Source: Bacillota bacterium (lineage in GTDB: Bacteria > Bacillota > Clostridia > Acetivibrionales > DSM-27016). From it: a DNA stretch of 64,000 nt. The stretch is from the NCBI GenBank assembly GCA_023390115.1, contig JAEWDM010000019.1:1-64000 (forward strand), given 5' to 3'. Below, piece after piece: positions 11,001-19,688 of the stretch (its first letter is position 1; every line of letters starts with the position of its first letter). The notes under the pieces are model-generated. The model ran no database searches, was not told where the DNA came from, and saw only the letters and a program-made list of their open reading frames with translations. Made by a program: the position numbers and the translations under genes.

Positions 11001-14000
11001 GGCTTTATATTCTCCTTTGAGGCAAATGTCCAATATGATTTTCCCTCAAAGTGGTATGACGGCAGCGGTATACGCCTTCTTTTTCGGCCCTCATGCAGCC
11101 TTTCCCAGTCAATCCTTTCACCCGCAAGCCACCTGCGCCCCAATTCCTCAAGGGAGCTTCCTTCTGAATTTCCAGAGGCTCCGGCACTGTATGCCGCCTT
11201 ATTATCCTTGTTATCAAAAGCCCTTTTAGGCTCTGCGTTCATATTTGACAATATCTCTATTGCATCCTCACGGGAGGAGCATACCAAAAACCTTCTGATT
11301 TCATGCTCTCTTCTCCCCATCTGAAGGGTATAGGCAGCATCGGCCATGTTAATGCCTTCATTTTTATTCAAAAACTCTGAAAATTCCAGGCTTATGGCCT
11401 CCAGCGCAGTGCCCGTTTTAGCCGAAAGCACTATAAGGTGCTTTCCATTGCAGGGGATACCCTCCTCTGCTTTGGGAGCCTCCTCAAGCACAACATGGGC
11501 ATTTGTACCTCCTATACCGAAGGAGCTTACTCCTGCTCTCCTAGGGCCCTCCTCATTTTTCCATTCGGTAAGGGCGGCATTTACAAAGAAGGGGCTGTTT
11601 TCAAAATCAATTTTAGGGCTGGGCCTGTAAAAATTTAAGCTGGGCGGGATTTTTCCCTTGTTAAGGGACAAAACTGTTTTAATCAGGCCCGTCACGCCTG
11701 AAGCCGAATCAAGGTGCCCTATATTTGTTTTTACAGAGCCGACCGCGCAGAAATTTCTTCTGTCGGTATAAGCACCGAACACCTGCTTTAACGCCTCTAT
11801 TTCTATTGGATCTCCCATAGGGGTACCTGTACCGTGTGCTTCTATATATGTAATTGTTCCGGGATCAATGCCGGCCTTCCTCTGCGCATCATCTATGGCC
11901 CTTGCCTGACCGTCCAGTCTGGGTGCGGTGTAGCCGACCTTCATGGAGCCGTCGTTATTTATCGCCGAGCCCTTTATAACAGCCCATATATTATCCCTGT
12001 CCCCGACAGCCTTATCCAGTCTTTTCAATACTACGACTCCCGCACCGTTTCCTCCCACAGTACCCTTTGCCTTCTCGTCAAATGCGCGGCAGTGCCCGTC
12101 AGGCGAAAGTATCATTCCCTCCTGGTACATATAGCCTTTTTTCTGCGGCAGCCTTACGCTTACTCCTCCTGCCAGCGCCATGTCGCATTCCCCGCTGATT
12201 AAGCTTCGGCATGCAAGATGGACGGCAACCAGAGAGGATGAACACGCCGTTTGCACCGTTATCCCCGGACCTTCCAGGTTAAGCTTATATGATACCCTGG
12301 TAGCCAGAAAATCCTTATCATTGCTTATCATAATCTGATAGTCGTTAGCAAGCCCCTCCGTGCCTTCACCGCCCGACAGGTTTTTGATATAGGTATTCAT
12401 TCCCGTGCTTGCAAATACTCCTATAGAGCCACCGTATTTCTCCGAATCATATCCCGAATTCTCAAGGGCTTTCCATGACTCCTCAAGGAATATTCTCTGC
12501 TGGGGGTCCAGAATTGCGGCCTCTCTCGGGTTATATCCAAAGAACAATGCATCAAACTTGTCCACGCCGTCAAGGACTCCCCATGCTTTGACATATTCGG
12601 GCCTGTCCAGCATACCGGGATCTATTCCCTCCTCAATAACCTCATCATCGGTAAACCGGGATATGGATTCTACGCCTTTCTCAAGATTGCCCCAGAATTC
12701 ATCTATATTTGCCGCGCCGGGGAATCTTCCGCTCAGGCCTATTACCGCTATATCCGTGCTTTCCGCTTCTCCTGCTTCGGGTGCATGTGCCGGCGGAGCA
12801 TTTACTTCCGTCCGGGGCTTTCCATCCAGATACTGCGACAGGGTATGAACAGTCGGATACTTGAACAGCTCAAGCATAGGGATATCCCTGCCCACAAGCT
12901 TTTCTACCCTGCTTCTCACCTGTGCGAGCAGAAGGGAATGACCTCCAAGATCAAAAAAGTTGTCATTCACTCCTACGACATCACGCTTTAATACATCCCT
13001 CCATATGGATGCAATTTGCTTCTCGGTTTCATTTGAAGGAGCCTCATACCCCTTCTCGGATGAGCTTCCAAGGCTTTTCGGCATAGGGAGGGCCTTGCGG
13101 TCAATTTTTCCGTTTGGAGTCATGGGGAAGGAATCCATTACTACAAATGCGGAGGGTATCATATAATCGGGGAGCTTTTCTTTAAGCTGCTTTCGCAGGA
13201 AGGACGCCTCAAGGCTGCCTGCATCATGTCCTGAATGAGGCACTATATAGGCAATCAAAGACTTTTCCCCCGGTATGACCTCCCTCGCCGCAACAACACT
13301 CTGCCTGACAGAAGGGCTCTGGCACAGAAGCGCTTCAATCTCTCCCAGCTCTATCCTGAATCCCCGCACCTTTACCTGATGATCAAGCCTCCCTACAAAC
13401 TCCATGCTTCCGTCCTTAAGAAATCTCACCAGATCCCCTGTTCTGTATATGCGGGCCCCTGAAGCCTTGACGAACGGATTGGGAAGAAACCTCTCACGCG
13501 TCAGCTCAGGCTGGTTAAGATATCCTCTGGAAAGTCCGTCCCCGCCTATATATAATTCACCGGGAATTCCAACCGGCATAGGCCTCATCATGGAGTTTAA
13601 TATATACATCTTTGTATTTCCTATGGGCCTGCCTATTGTCACAGTGTCATCGCCGCTTCTGATTTCATCCATTGAAGACCATACTGTAGTTTCGGTGGGG
13701 CCATACATATTCCACAAGCACCCGCACCTGTCTGCAAGCTTAAACGCCAGCTCCTTCGGCAACGACTCACCTCCGCAGAGTATTCTAAGCGTTTTGCTTC
13801 CCGTCCAGCCCGACTGAAGTATAATTCTCCATGTGGCAGGCGTGGCCTGCATAATGGTTATACCATGCTTATCCATAAGCTCTGCAAGCCGGCTGCCGTC
13901 AGATGTATCGTCTCTTCCCGCCAGAACTACGCTCGCACCGGATATGAGGGGCATAAACAGCTCCAGTCCCGCAATATCAAAGGATAGCGTCGTAACAGCC

Positions 14001-17000
14001 AGAAGCTTGTCTCTGTCGTTCAATCCGGTCTTTTGGGCTGTGGATACCAGAAAATTCAGCAGGGCATACTGCTCAATCTGGACTCCCTTTGGCTTTCCTG
14101 TTGAGCCGGATGTATAAATAAGGTATGCAAGGCTTTCCCTCTCTCCTTTGCATACATTAGCCTCGGGGTACTGCATATCTATTGCTTCCCACTCTCTGTC
14201 CAGGCAAATAATTTTAGCGTTATGGTGCGGGAGAGTGTCTGCCAGAGACTCCTCCGTTAAAATCATATCTGTCTGCGCATCCTCAAGCATATATGCAAGA
14301 CGCTCACCGGGAAACATAGGATCCATAGGAAGGTAAGCGGCTCCCGCCTTATGTATTCCAAGCAGCGCCACCAGCATTTGCGGAGTGCGGTCCATATATA
14401 CGCCCACTACCTTTTCACGGCCTGCACCTGACTCAATGAGGTAATTTGCCAGCTTATTGGAGCGACGGCTCAATTCCCTGTACGTCATCGAGCAGTCCTT
14501 GCTTATAACGGCCCATGATCCGGGAGACCTCTGCGCCTGAATATCGAATAGCTGCACCCAGCATTGCGTATTACCCAAATCCATTTCCGTGCTGTTCCAT
14601 TGATCAATTTGCATAAGCTCTTCTGACTGCGTCAGAATTTCATACCGGTCCAGGCACTCATCGGGAGACGAGCAAATGCCCTTCAGAAGCTGCTTATAAT
14701 GCCCTGCCATTCTCGCAATATCGTCAGAGCCAAACAATGACGTATTATATTCAAAATCTACAGCCAGGGAATCTCCTGCATCCCTTACGTCCACACACAG
14801 ATCAAACCGTGCAAAGCCGCTGTCCATATCCACAGCCGAAATATTCATTTCTGAAAAGAAATGCCCCTGCGACGGAGTATTCTGAAGACTGAAAAGTATC
14901 TGGAACAGGGGGTTACGGCTCATGTCCCTCTGTATATTTAATTCCTCCACAAGCTTTTCAAACGGTATATCCTGATTTGCATATGCCTCCAGCGTCACCT
15001 TTTTTACTCTGCTCAAAAGCTGTGTAAATTTATCCTCCGCTGAAAATGATGTACGCAGCACCATGTTGTTTACAAAAAAGCCTATAAGCCCCTCAACATC
15101 CTTCCTGTTGCGGTTGGCCACAGGAGATCCCACTATAATGTCCTGCTGTCCGCTGTAACGGTAAAGCAGAAGCTTAAAAGCTGCAAGCAGAAGCATAAAA
15201 AGTGTGCAATTTTCTCTTCTTGCAAGCGCTTGGAGCTTTTTAACCATCGAGCCGGGTATGGAGGCTGTAAGCTTAGCTCCTCTATATTGCTGTATTGCAG
15301 GCCTCTGCTTCATTATGGGAAGCTCCAATAAAGGAAGCTCTCCCGCAAGCTTATCCTTCCAGAATTCCAACTGCCGCCTTATCTCTTCCCCCTCGGCTCT
15401 TTGCATCTGCCAATGCGCAAAATCGGTATATTGTATCTCCAAATCCTCAAGGGGCGAATCTTTTCCACTCAAAGCTGCTTCATAGCACTGGGACAGCTCC
15501 TTAAGCAAAATTCCGAAGGACCACCCGTCAAAGACAATATGGTGTACCGCCAGTACCAGTAAATGCTCGTTTTCCGAAAGCCGCAGCAGCCTTCCCCTTA
15601 TAAGAGGCGGACTGTCAAGCCGGAACGGCCTTGCCGCCACATCTTTAGCCAGCTCCATTGCCCTGCTCTCTCTTTCACCCTGGGGCATATGACTGATGTC
15701 ATCCACAGGAAGCCGGAACCCCTGTCCCTTGCCCAATAATTGCACAGGACTGCCATCCTCTTCATAAAATGATGCCGTAAGAATTTTATGCCTTTGTATA
15801 ACCATGCACAGGCTCTTCTCCATCAGCTCAACCCTAAGGGGGCCTTTAAGCTTAAGCGCAGTGTAGAGATTGTATTGAGGGCTTTCACTGTTCAGTCGGT
15901 CAAGGAACCAAAGCCTCTTCTGTCCGAATGAAAGAGGAAGCCTGTCTATACCCCGGGGTAAAGGCTTTATCCGGTCCCTGTCTGCCGGCTTATTTTTATC
16001 GGAACCGTCAATAATACATGCCAGTGCCTCTATACAAGGGTTTTCAAAAAATTCCGACTGCTTTAATTCAACACCGAAAAGCTCCCTTATTTCTGAAATC
16101 ACGCGCGTAATTTTAAGAGAATCCCCTCCCAGATCAAAAAAACTGTCACGAGTCCCAACCCTGGAATATCCCAGTATGCCTGACCACACCTCAATAAGCT
16201 TTTTCTCGGTATCATTTTTAGGAGGGTCTATCGTTCTGTTTCTCATGCTGCTGTCCGTAAGGCTGTTAAGCTCAGCCCTTATTGAATCGTATTCTCCGTT
16301 TAAAAAGCCCTCCCGGAGCTTATAACGCTGAATTTTCCCACTGGTGGTTTTGGGCATGCTTTTTACCGGAATAACCTCCGATACCTCTATGCCCGTCTTT
16401 TCGCCTATGCGCCTTTTTATATCCGCCGACAGAGGCATAAAGCTTTCCGCCTTCTGTTTAAAAAGAATAAACATCACAAGCCGGTCGCACTGCAGGCCCT
16501 CGTCAAATACTCCCACAGCCGCCGCTTTTCCCAGCTCTACTCCTTCAACATCCTCCGCTGCCCGTTCAATATCATGGGAATAGAAATTCTGCCCCGCTAC
16601 AAATATTACATCCTTTGCCCGCCCTGTTATGACAAGGCGCTTATCCCTCATAAAGCCCAAATCCCCCGTACTCAGCCATCCGTCACCGGTAACGGCCTGC
16701 CTTGTTGCCTCGGGGTTATTGTAATACCCACAGGTAACATTCGCTCCGGATATTTGTATATTCCCAATCCTGTTTTCACCAAGATCGTTATTGTCTTCTC
16801 CGCATATTCTTACATGGCAGTCATAAATAGGAAAGCCGACATCAACAAAGTTAACGGCCCTTATATCTTCTGCCGCGGCCTCCCTCACAGCCTGTCCCAT
16901 TTTCAGATATTCCCTGTTCAGAGTAATGCACCGAAGCTCATCTCCCATATGCGGGAAGGTTACGGCGATTGTCCCTTCGGCAAGGCCGTATACGGGATAC

Positions 17001-17956
17001 ATGGCATTTCTTCTTAAGCCGTACATAGACAGCTTGTCTAAAAACTCATTGCACAGACCGGCAGAAATAGGCTCAGCTCCATTGTATATGAGCCTTATAC
17101 CTGATAAATCCCAGTCTTTTCTGATGTCCCCGTTAAAAAATTTAAGGAAATGCTTGTATCCGAAATTGGGAGAATATATAATTGTAGCCCTATGCTCACT
17201 GGCCTTGGAAATCCACAAAGAGGGGTGCCTTATAAAAAGCTGGGTATGCATGTTGTACTGGTTCATGCAGGCCAGAACGCCCTTTATATGGGTTCCTATC
17301 AGCCCCATATCGTGCGTAAGCGGCATCCAGTTTAAGCCTGTATCACGGCAATTGATGCCCGTCCATTTTATAACGGAGCTTAAGTTGGCAATTACATTTT
17401 TATGGGTTATTATAACCCCTTTGGGCTCTCCGGTGGAGCCTGATGAAAATTGTATGAAAGCCATGCCGTCAGGGCCTGTCCGGTGGATTTCTCCCTGTCT
17501 CCCGCCGTTCTCCATATCTTCAGCATAAGCAGTCCTTTTTATTATGGAGCCGATCTGTTCCTGCAAACCCTTTTTACCGGCAAAGCCCTCAAGCTTAAGC
17601 ATAAAATCCCTTGTGGTAAGCATACACGGGTTATCCAGTACCTCCCATATTTTAAAAAGCTTCATTTTATGCTCATCATTTGTACCGGCGGATACCGGTA
17701 CCGGTATCATGGCGCCTAAAATACAGGCCCAGAAGGAATAAACAAATTTTTCATTGTCATCCATTTGGAAAATAACCTGATCTCCCTGTTTAAAGCCCGC
17801 CTCCTGCAGCTTGTACAGGAAGCTTAAGGAAGTATGGTACAGGGATTTATATGAAACATACCTTTCGTTTGTCTCACCCAGTATAAAGGTTATCCCCTTT
17901 TCCTGTTCATCCTTTCTGGAAATAATAAGCTCCGTTAAAGTTTCATGAGCAGACAT
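8099..17956 (-). CDS. Hybrid megasynthase: FAAL-PCP-C-A(Gly predicted)-PCP-KS-KR-DH-ACP
   Basis: First assembly-line enzyme, 3285 residues. Domains: fatty acyl-AMP ligase (1-580; SSGSTGEPKG near 170, GRAKDVIFVAGQNFY near 446); PCP (585-655, GGDSL); condensation (670-1090, HHIVFDGWS); adenylation (1110-1625, YTSGSTGKPKG, YGPTETTVW); PCP (1635-1705, GGHSL); KS (1735-2170; TACSSS, EAHGTGT, KTNIGHL); no AT, only a linker ending PLPSYHFEGKSYW; KR (2310-2785; TGGLGGIG, with Ser in YSSL and Tyr/Asn in QVDYSAANAF); DH-like domain (2789-3075); ACP (3175-3245, GGDSL); basic tail. The adenylation code by eye is D-I-L-Q-L-G-M-V-W-(K), matching known Gly codes. The enzyme should activate a fatty acid, join it to Gly and extend once with reduction. 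The overall order recalls the bacillaene starter protein PksJ/BaeJ. Start ATG at 17956. Confidence 0.94.
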   Translation of the reverse strand: MSAHETLTELIISRKDEQEKGITFILGETNERYVSYKSLYHTSLSFLYKLQEAGFKQGDQVIFQMDDNEKFVYSFWACILGAMIPVPVSAGTNDEHKMKLFKIWEVLDNPCMLTTRDFMLKLEGFAGKKGLQEQIGSIIKRTAYAEDMENGGRQGEIHRTGPDGMAFIQFSSGSTGEPKGVIITHKNVIANLSSVIKWTGINCRDTGLNWMPLTHDMGLIGTHIKGVLACMNQYNMHTQLFIRHPSLWISKASEHRATIIYSPNFGYKHFLKFFNGDIRKDWDLSGIRLIYNGAEPISAGLCNEFLDKLSMYGLRRNAMYPVYGLAEGTIAVTFPHMGDELRCITLNREYLKMGQAVREAAAEDIRAVNFVDVGFPIYDCHVRICGEDNNDLGENRIGNIQISGANVTCGYYNNPEATRQAVTGDGWLSTGDLGFMRDKRLVITGRAKDVIFVAGQNFYSHDIERAAEDVEGVELGKAAAVGVFDEGLQCDRLVMFILFKQKAESFMPLSADIKRRIGEKTGIEVSEVIPVKSMPKTTSGKIQRYKLREGFLNGEYDSIRAELNSLTDSSMRNRTIDPPKNDTEKKLIEVWSGILGYSRVGTRDSFFDLGGDSLKITRVISEIRELFGVELKQSEFFENPCIEALACIIDGSDKNKPADRDRIKPLPRGIDRLPLSFGQKRLWFLDRLNSESPQYNLYTALKLKGPLRVELMEKSLCMVIQRHKILTASFYEEDGSPVQLLGKGQGFRLPVDDISHMPQGERESRAMELAKDVAARPFRLDSPPLIRGRLLRLSENEHLLVLAVHHIVFDGWSFGILLKELSQCYEAALSGKDSPLEDLEIQYTDFAHWQMQRAEGEEIRRQLEFWKDKLAGELPLLELPIMKQRPAIQQYRGAKLTASIPGSMVKKLQALARRENCTLFMLLLAAFKLLLYRYSGQQDIIVGSPVANRNRKDVEGLIGFFVNNMVLRTSFSAEDKFTQLLSRVKKVTLEAYANQDIPFEKLVEELNIQRDMSRNPLFQILFSLQNTPSQGHFFSEMNISAVDMDSGFARFDLCVDVRDAGDSLAVDFEYNTSLFGSDDIARMAGHYKQLLKGICSSPDECLDRYEILTQSEELMQIDQWNSTEMDLGNTQCWVQLFDIQAQRSPGSWAVISKDCSMTYRELSRRSNKLANYLIESGAGREKVVGVYMDRTPQMLVALLGIHKAGAAYLPMDPMFPGERLAYMLEDAQTDMILTEESLADTLPHHNAKIICLDREWEAIDMQYPEANVCKGERESLAYLIYTSGSTGKPKGVQIEQYALLNFLVSTAQKTGLNDRDKLLAVTTLSFDIAGLELFMPLISGASVVLAGRDDTSDGSRLAELMDKHGITIMQATPATWRIILQSGWTGSKTLRILCGGESLPKELAFKLADRCGCLWNMYGPTETTVWSSMDEIRSGDDTVTIGRPIGNTKMYILNSMMRPMPVGIPGELYIGGDGLSRGYLNQPELTRERFLPNPFVKASGARIYRTGDLVRFLKDGSMEFVGRLDHQVKVRGFRIELGEIEALLCQSPSVRQSVVAAREVIPGEKSLIAYIVPHSGHDAGSLEASFLRKQLKEKLPDYMIPSAFVVMDSFPMTPNGKIDRKALPMPKSLGSSSEKGYEAPSNETEKQIASIWRDVLKRDVVGVNDNFFDLGGHSLLLAQVRSRVEKLVGRDIPMLELFKYPTVHTLSQYLDGKPRTEVNAPPAHAPEAGEAESTDIAVIGLSGRFPGAANIDEFWGNLEKGVESISRFTDDEVIEEGIDPGMLDRPEYVKAWGVLDGVDKFDALFFGYNPREAAILDPQQRIFLEESWKALENSGYDSEKYGGSIGVFASTGMNTYIKNLSGGEGTEGLANDYQIMISNDKDFLATRVSYKLNLEGPGITVQTACSSSLVAVHLACRSLISGECDMALAGGVSVRLPQKKGYMYQEGMILSPDGHCRAFDEKAKGTVGGNGAGVVVLKRLDKAVGDRDNIWAVIKGSAINNDGSMKVGYTAPRLDGQARAIDDAQRKAGIDPGTITYIEAHGTGTPMGDPIEIEALKQVFGAYTDRRNFCAVGSVKTNIGHLDSASGVTGLIKTVLSLNKGKIPPSLNFYRPSPKIDFENSPFFVNAALTEWKNEEGPRRAGVSSFGIGGTNAHVVLEEAPKAEEGIPCNGKHLIVLSAKTGTALEAISLEFSEFLNKNEGINMADAAYTLQMGRREHEIRRFLVCSSREDAIEILSNMNAEPKRAFDNKDNKAAYSAGASGNSEGSSLEELGRRWLAGERIDWERLHEGRKRRRIPLPSYHFEGKSYWTFASKENIKPEINTHKNKDIAEWFYTPVWKQSVRDVLYNPSAVMKDGRSMLVLAAEGSFAGRLIDLLTLKNTGIVLAFAGEDYKKISENTYSFNPYSPADYKSLLSEAGNSGGKGGIVVNLTGITGDTESCGDDNYITCGERMFYSMLYTAQAYGELGWKSPMDIKVLADHPGDAFSGRCVCEGKAMAMGPCRVIPIEYPSIKCSDIGFIMPERGSRYTGRMVEQLIAEIYADTKEAQVDYIGTDRWELAYEKAPAHSENEDAVSLKQKGVYLITGGLGGIGLILAERLAEEVQARLVLVARSEFIEREKWEDWLLSKGPDDKVSRAIQKLKICIDKGAELLICSADITSSEALHGVRRQAEEKFGRIDGVFHAAGVPGGGMIQIKNREFAEKVLSPKVRGTVALYEAFKDEKPGFFILYSSLNALTGGFGQVDYSAANAFMDAFARKHDSHYGTRVISINWDRWPGTGMAAATGSKPQSRHPLLGGRLLQSEQKTVYMAEMSPESHWVLSEHLVLGTPTIAGTTYIEMARAAFEEIDGSVQSRIADVVFLSPMAVDTGEKRDVFTVLGKSGSVYNFRIVSRGHAAKTGADGWQEHVRGTVCKLDEENAGMQAGLSEIAGRCGRDIMPEAERNRAASEEFISFGRRWKTLKSFDMGNDEALVQIELDEEFEGDMASYRLHPAVADAATGSVRLAAGGSYLPFSYGRLDIKAPVPRKIYAHIRFRNGYGKSEEIITSDISVMDGKGVRLVEITGFSMRLIGEAAAEGIKSGSAAAQNSDFADLERLYREEARRKNKSFDEGISAPEGNEALKRILKGCFRSQVVVSTRDIQEAFLQANYISRAGAAEGIGAAAPAQQLHPRPELDNDFIPAKSDTEKKLAEIWQRVLGIDRVGVLDEFFALGGDSLLLIQLHSKLKESFETDIAVVDLYKYNTVSSLSKYLSAGSQEQEKPVFTQVNQRAEKQLELLKQKRQRMIRK

Positions 17957-17988
17957 AACAAGAACCCTCTTTTCAGATATAATAATAT

Positions 17989-19287
17989 TTAATTAAATAT
18001 TTGTATTTTTTCAAAGACAGGCTTGTCAGGATTTTTTCTGGACTCCTGAGGCCTGAAAAAAACATCCAATTCAAAGCTTTCCGGCTGGTATACTACTATT
18101 TGAAGCGTCATTTTATTATATAAATCGCCACTGTCTAAAAATGCTCCCGGCGAGCCGCCATCAAAGGAAGCAACCTCCTTCAATTCATCAGGCGTCACGG
18201 TAGGACCCATTTTACTCAACTCTTCCTTCATATTTTCCCATCTTCCGGTATTGCACTTGTCATTTGAATAATTATCCTTATTTCCATAGAGCATAAATGA
18301 ATTGACACTTCCGACAGCATCTTTCATTTCCCACGTTACTCCGTCATTAAGCTCGGAATCCCAGCTTCTCAGTGCACATCGGACCTCCTGGCCGTTTGTG
18401 CCGGCGCCGCTGAAATTATTTTCAAGAACTTTGCTCTCTTTTTCATCCGAAAAAGCCAGTATATGATTTACAGTGTATTCTTCGGAATGCTCCTTCATAA
18501 ACTCTGCCGCAGCATCTAAGGTGTCTTTCGTTTCAAGTGCAAATCTTAAGTCGAGCGGGTAGGATCTCCTTCCCTCCGATGAGTATGGAGCTCCGGACTG
18601 TGAATCAAGTATTGCTGCAAACACCTTGCTGTCATTTAAGCCTGTAATTATCCCTACATATCCCATATAGCCGATTGAGCATATTCTTTTGCCGGGATAC
18701 TTTATTGTCACAATCCCCTGAACCCTTGGAAGCTGATTCCTGCTCCCTCCATACCAGTCGAGGATTCTCGCACTGACAGTGCTTTTTGTTTCGGAGCTCT
18801 CTCCGAAAACAGAAACAAAGCTGCACTGGGTACCTCTGGCTACATCAGGAAACAGATTAAAAAGATATAGCTCATCTAAGGAAATTTTACCATCCGCTCT
18901 CTTGTTTTCACTTCCTCCTGAAAAAGCCGACGCTATTCCCTCAATTTCCTCCTTATAGCTTTGCTCAAGCTGGGGCTTTAAGTCCTCAACACGGCTGAAT
19001 GAACCGGAATAGTCATTCTTGTTGATATTCTCGGCTATATAAGAGTCTATTAAAGACTCATATTCCGGCTCCATTTGAAGAATTCCCTTTCCAAACAGCT
19101 CTCCCATTCGTCTGGGGGTCAGTCCTGTGGTATAATCAAGCGTAACGTCAAAATAATTGCCCCTGTCAATAATGGAAACGCCCTCCTCCTTAAACGAAGG
19201 CTTTATAGCTAATGTGTCTTTTGCAGGACCACATCCCATTTGAAGCAGCAATGTAAATGAGACAAGCATACCGACAACTTTTTTCAA
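17989..19287 (-). CDS. C45-type Ntn-hydrolase/acyltransferase lipoprotein (copy 2)
   Basis: Predicted secreted amide hydrolase of the acyl-CoA:6-APA acyltransferase (C45)/linear amide C-N hydrolase group, which become active by cutting themselves just before a Cys. The pattern RGTQCSFVSVFG followed some 20 residues later by ARILDWYGG matches the family's nucleophile Cys and downstream GRNLDW region. The N-terminus is a lipoprotein-type signal (MKKVVGMLVSF..., QMGCG); the Gln at -3 of the lipobox is unusual. I place the start at TTG 19287, behind AGAGGTG; it then mirrors the N-terminus of the paralogue at 19689-21014. The two proteins are alike along their length. Acting outside the membrane inside an NRPS/PKS operon with its own exporter, it may trim a fatty acyl group from the exported product. 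That role is inferred. Resistance or transacylation are alternatives. Confidence 0.8.
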   Translation of the reverse strand: MKKVVGMLVSFTLLLQMGCGPAKDTLAIKPSFKEEGVSIIDRGNYFDVTLDYTTGLTPRRMGELFGKGILQMEPEYESLIDSYIAENINKNDYSGSFSRVEDLKPQLEQSYKEEIEGIASAFSGGSENKRADGKISLDELYLFNLFPDVARGTQCSFVSVFGESSETKSTVSARILDWYGGSRNQLPRVQGIVTIKYPGKRICSIGYMGYVGIITGLNDSKVFAAILDSQSGAPYSSEGRRSYPLDLRFALETKDTLDAAAEFMKEHSEEYTVNHILAFSDEKESKVLENNFSGAGTNGQEVRCALRSWDSELNDGVTWEMKDAVGSVNSFMLYGNKDNYSNDKCNTGRWENMKEELSKMGPTVTPDELKEVASFDGGSPGAFLDSGDLYNKMTLQIVVYQPESFELDVFFRPQESRKNPDKPVFEKIQIFN

Positions 19288-19292
19288 AGTGA

Positions 19293-19667
19293 TCACCTCT
19301 CTTTATAAGTATCGCCGGATATTTTAACAAAATAGAATTTTACCATTGCATAGATATACGCAGCACCTATAAGCACAGATAAGGCCATCACAGCCTCCAT
19401 AAAGCCGGAGGGTCCTATTTCCTCCACCATGGCCCACGGAGTTCCATAGTAATACAGTGTGTCGGGCAAATGGTAAATATAATATGCGCAATAGCCTGCG
19501 GCTGTGGTAGCTATTAAAAATACTATTATTCCCTTAATGCCCTTTGCCCTAAATCGCTTTTTGCCACTGGCTATTTTTGATATCAGCAATGCCAGCAGTA
19601 CCGCTATCAGCAGGGTAACCGCCGAACACCCCGCCGCAATCGAATATAATACGCCGCTGTCTATCAT
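19293..19667 (-). CDS. Small three-helix membrane protein homologous to the exporter's N-terminal domain
   Basis: Membrane protein of 124 residues with three hydrophobic segments (about 6-32, 45-68, 92-115) and no known catalytic motif. It lines up with the first 120 or so residues of the ABC exporter at 21040-23019. Shared features are the start (MIDSG against MLDSG), a basic stretch (GKKRFRAKGIKG against GQRRFKWNGARG), a Tyr-Cys pair in helix 2 (GYCAYYIY against AYCMYRAP), and an aromatic loop ending in GP (WAMVEEIGPSG against WTFMQQLGPQI). It therefore looks like a free copy of that domain. It lies between the two C45 hydrolase genes, with ATG behind GGAGG. Its TGA at 19293 is six bases from the next start, so translation is probably coupled. 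It may partner the exporter or the hydrolase. Confidence 0.8.
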   Translation of the reverse strand: MIDSGVLYSIAAGCSAVTLLIAVLLALLISKIASGKKRFRAKGIKGIIVFLIATTAAGYCAYYIYHLPDTLYYYGTPWAMVEEIGPSGFMEAVMALSVLIGAAYIYAMVKFYFVKISGDTYKER

Positions 19668-19688
19668 ATATAAATCCTCCGATTAATT

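Noticed and set aside
12000..13200. Plus-strand open frames of 100-150 codons inside the megasynthase genes
   Set aside because: They lie opposite conserved catalytic domains, lack ribosome binding sites and show no family motifs; they are shadows of the real gene.
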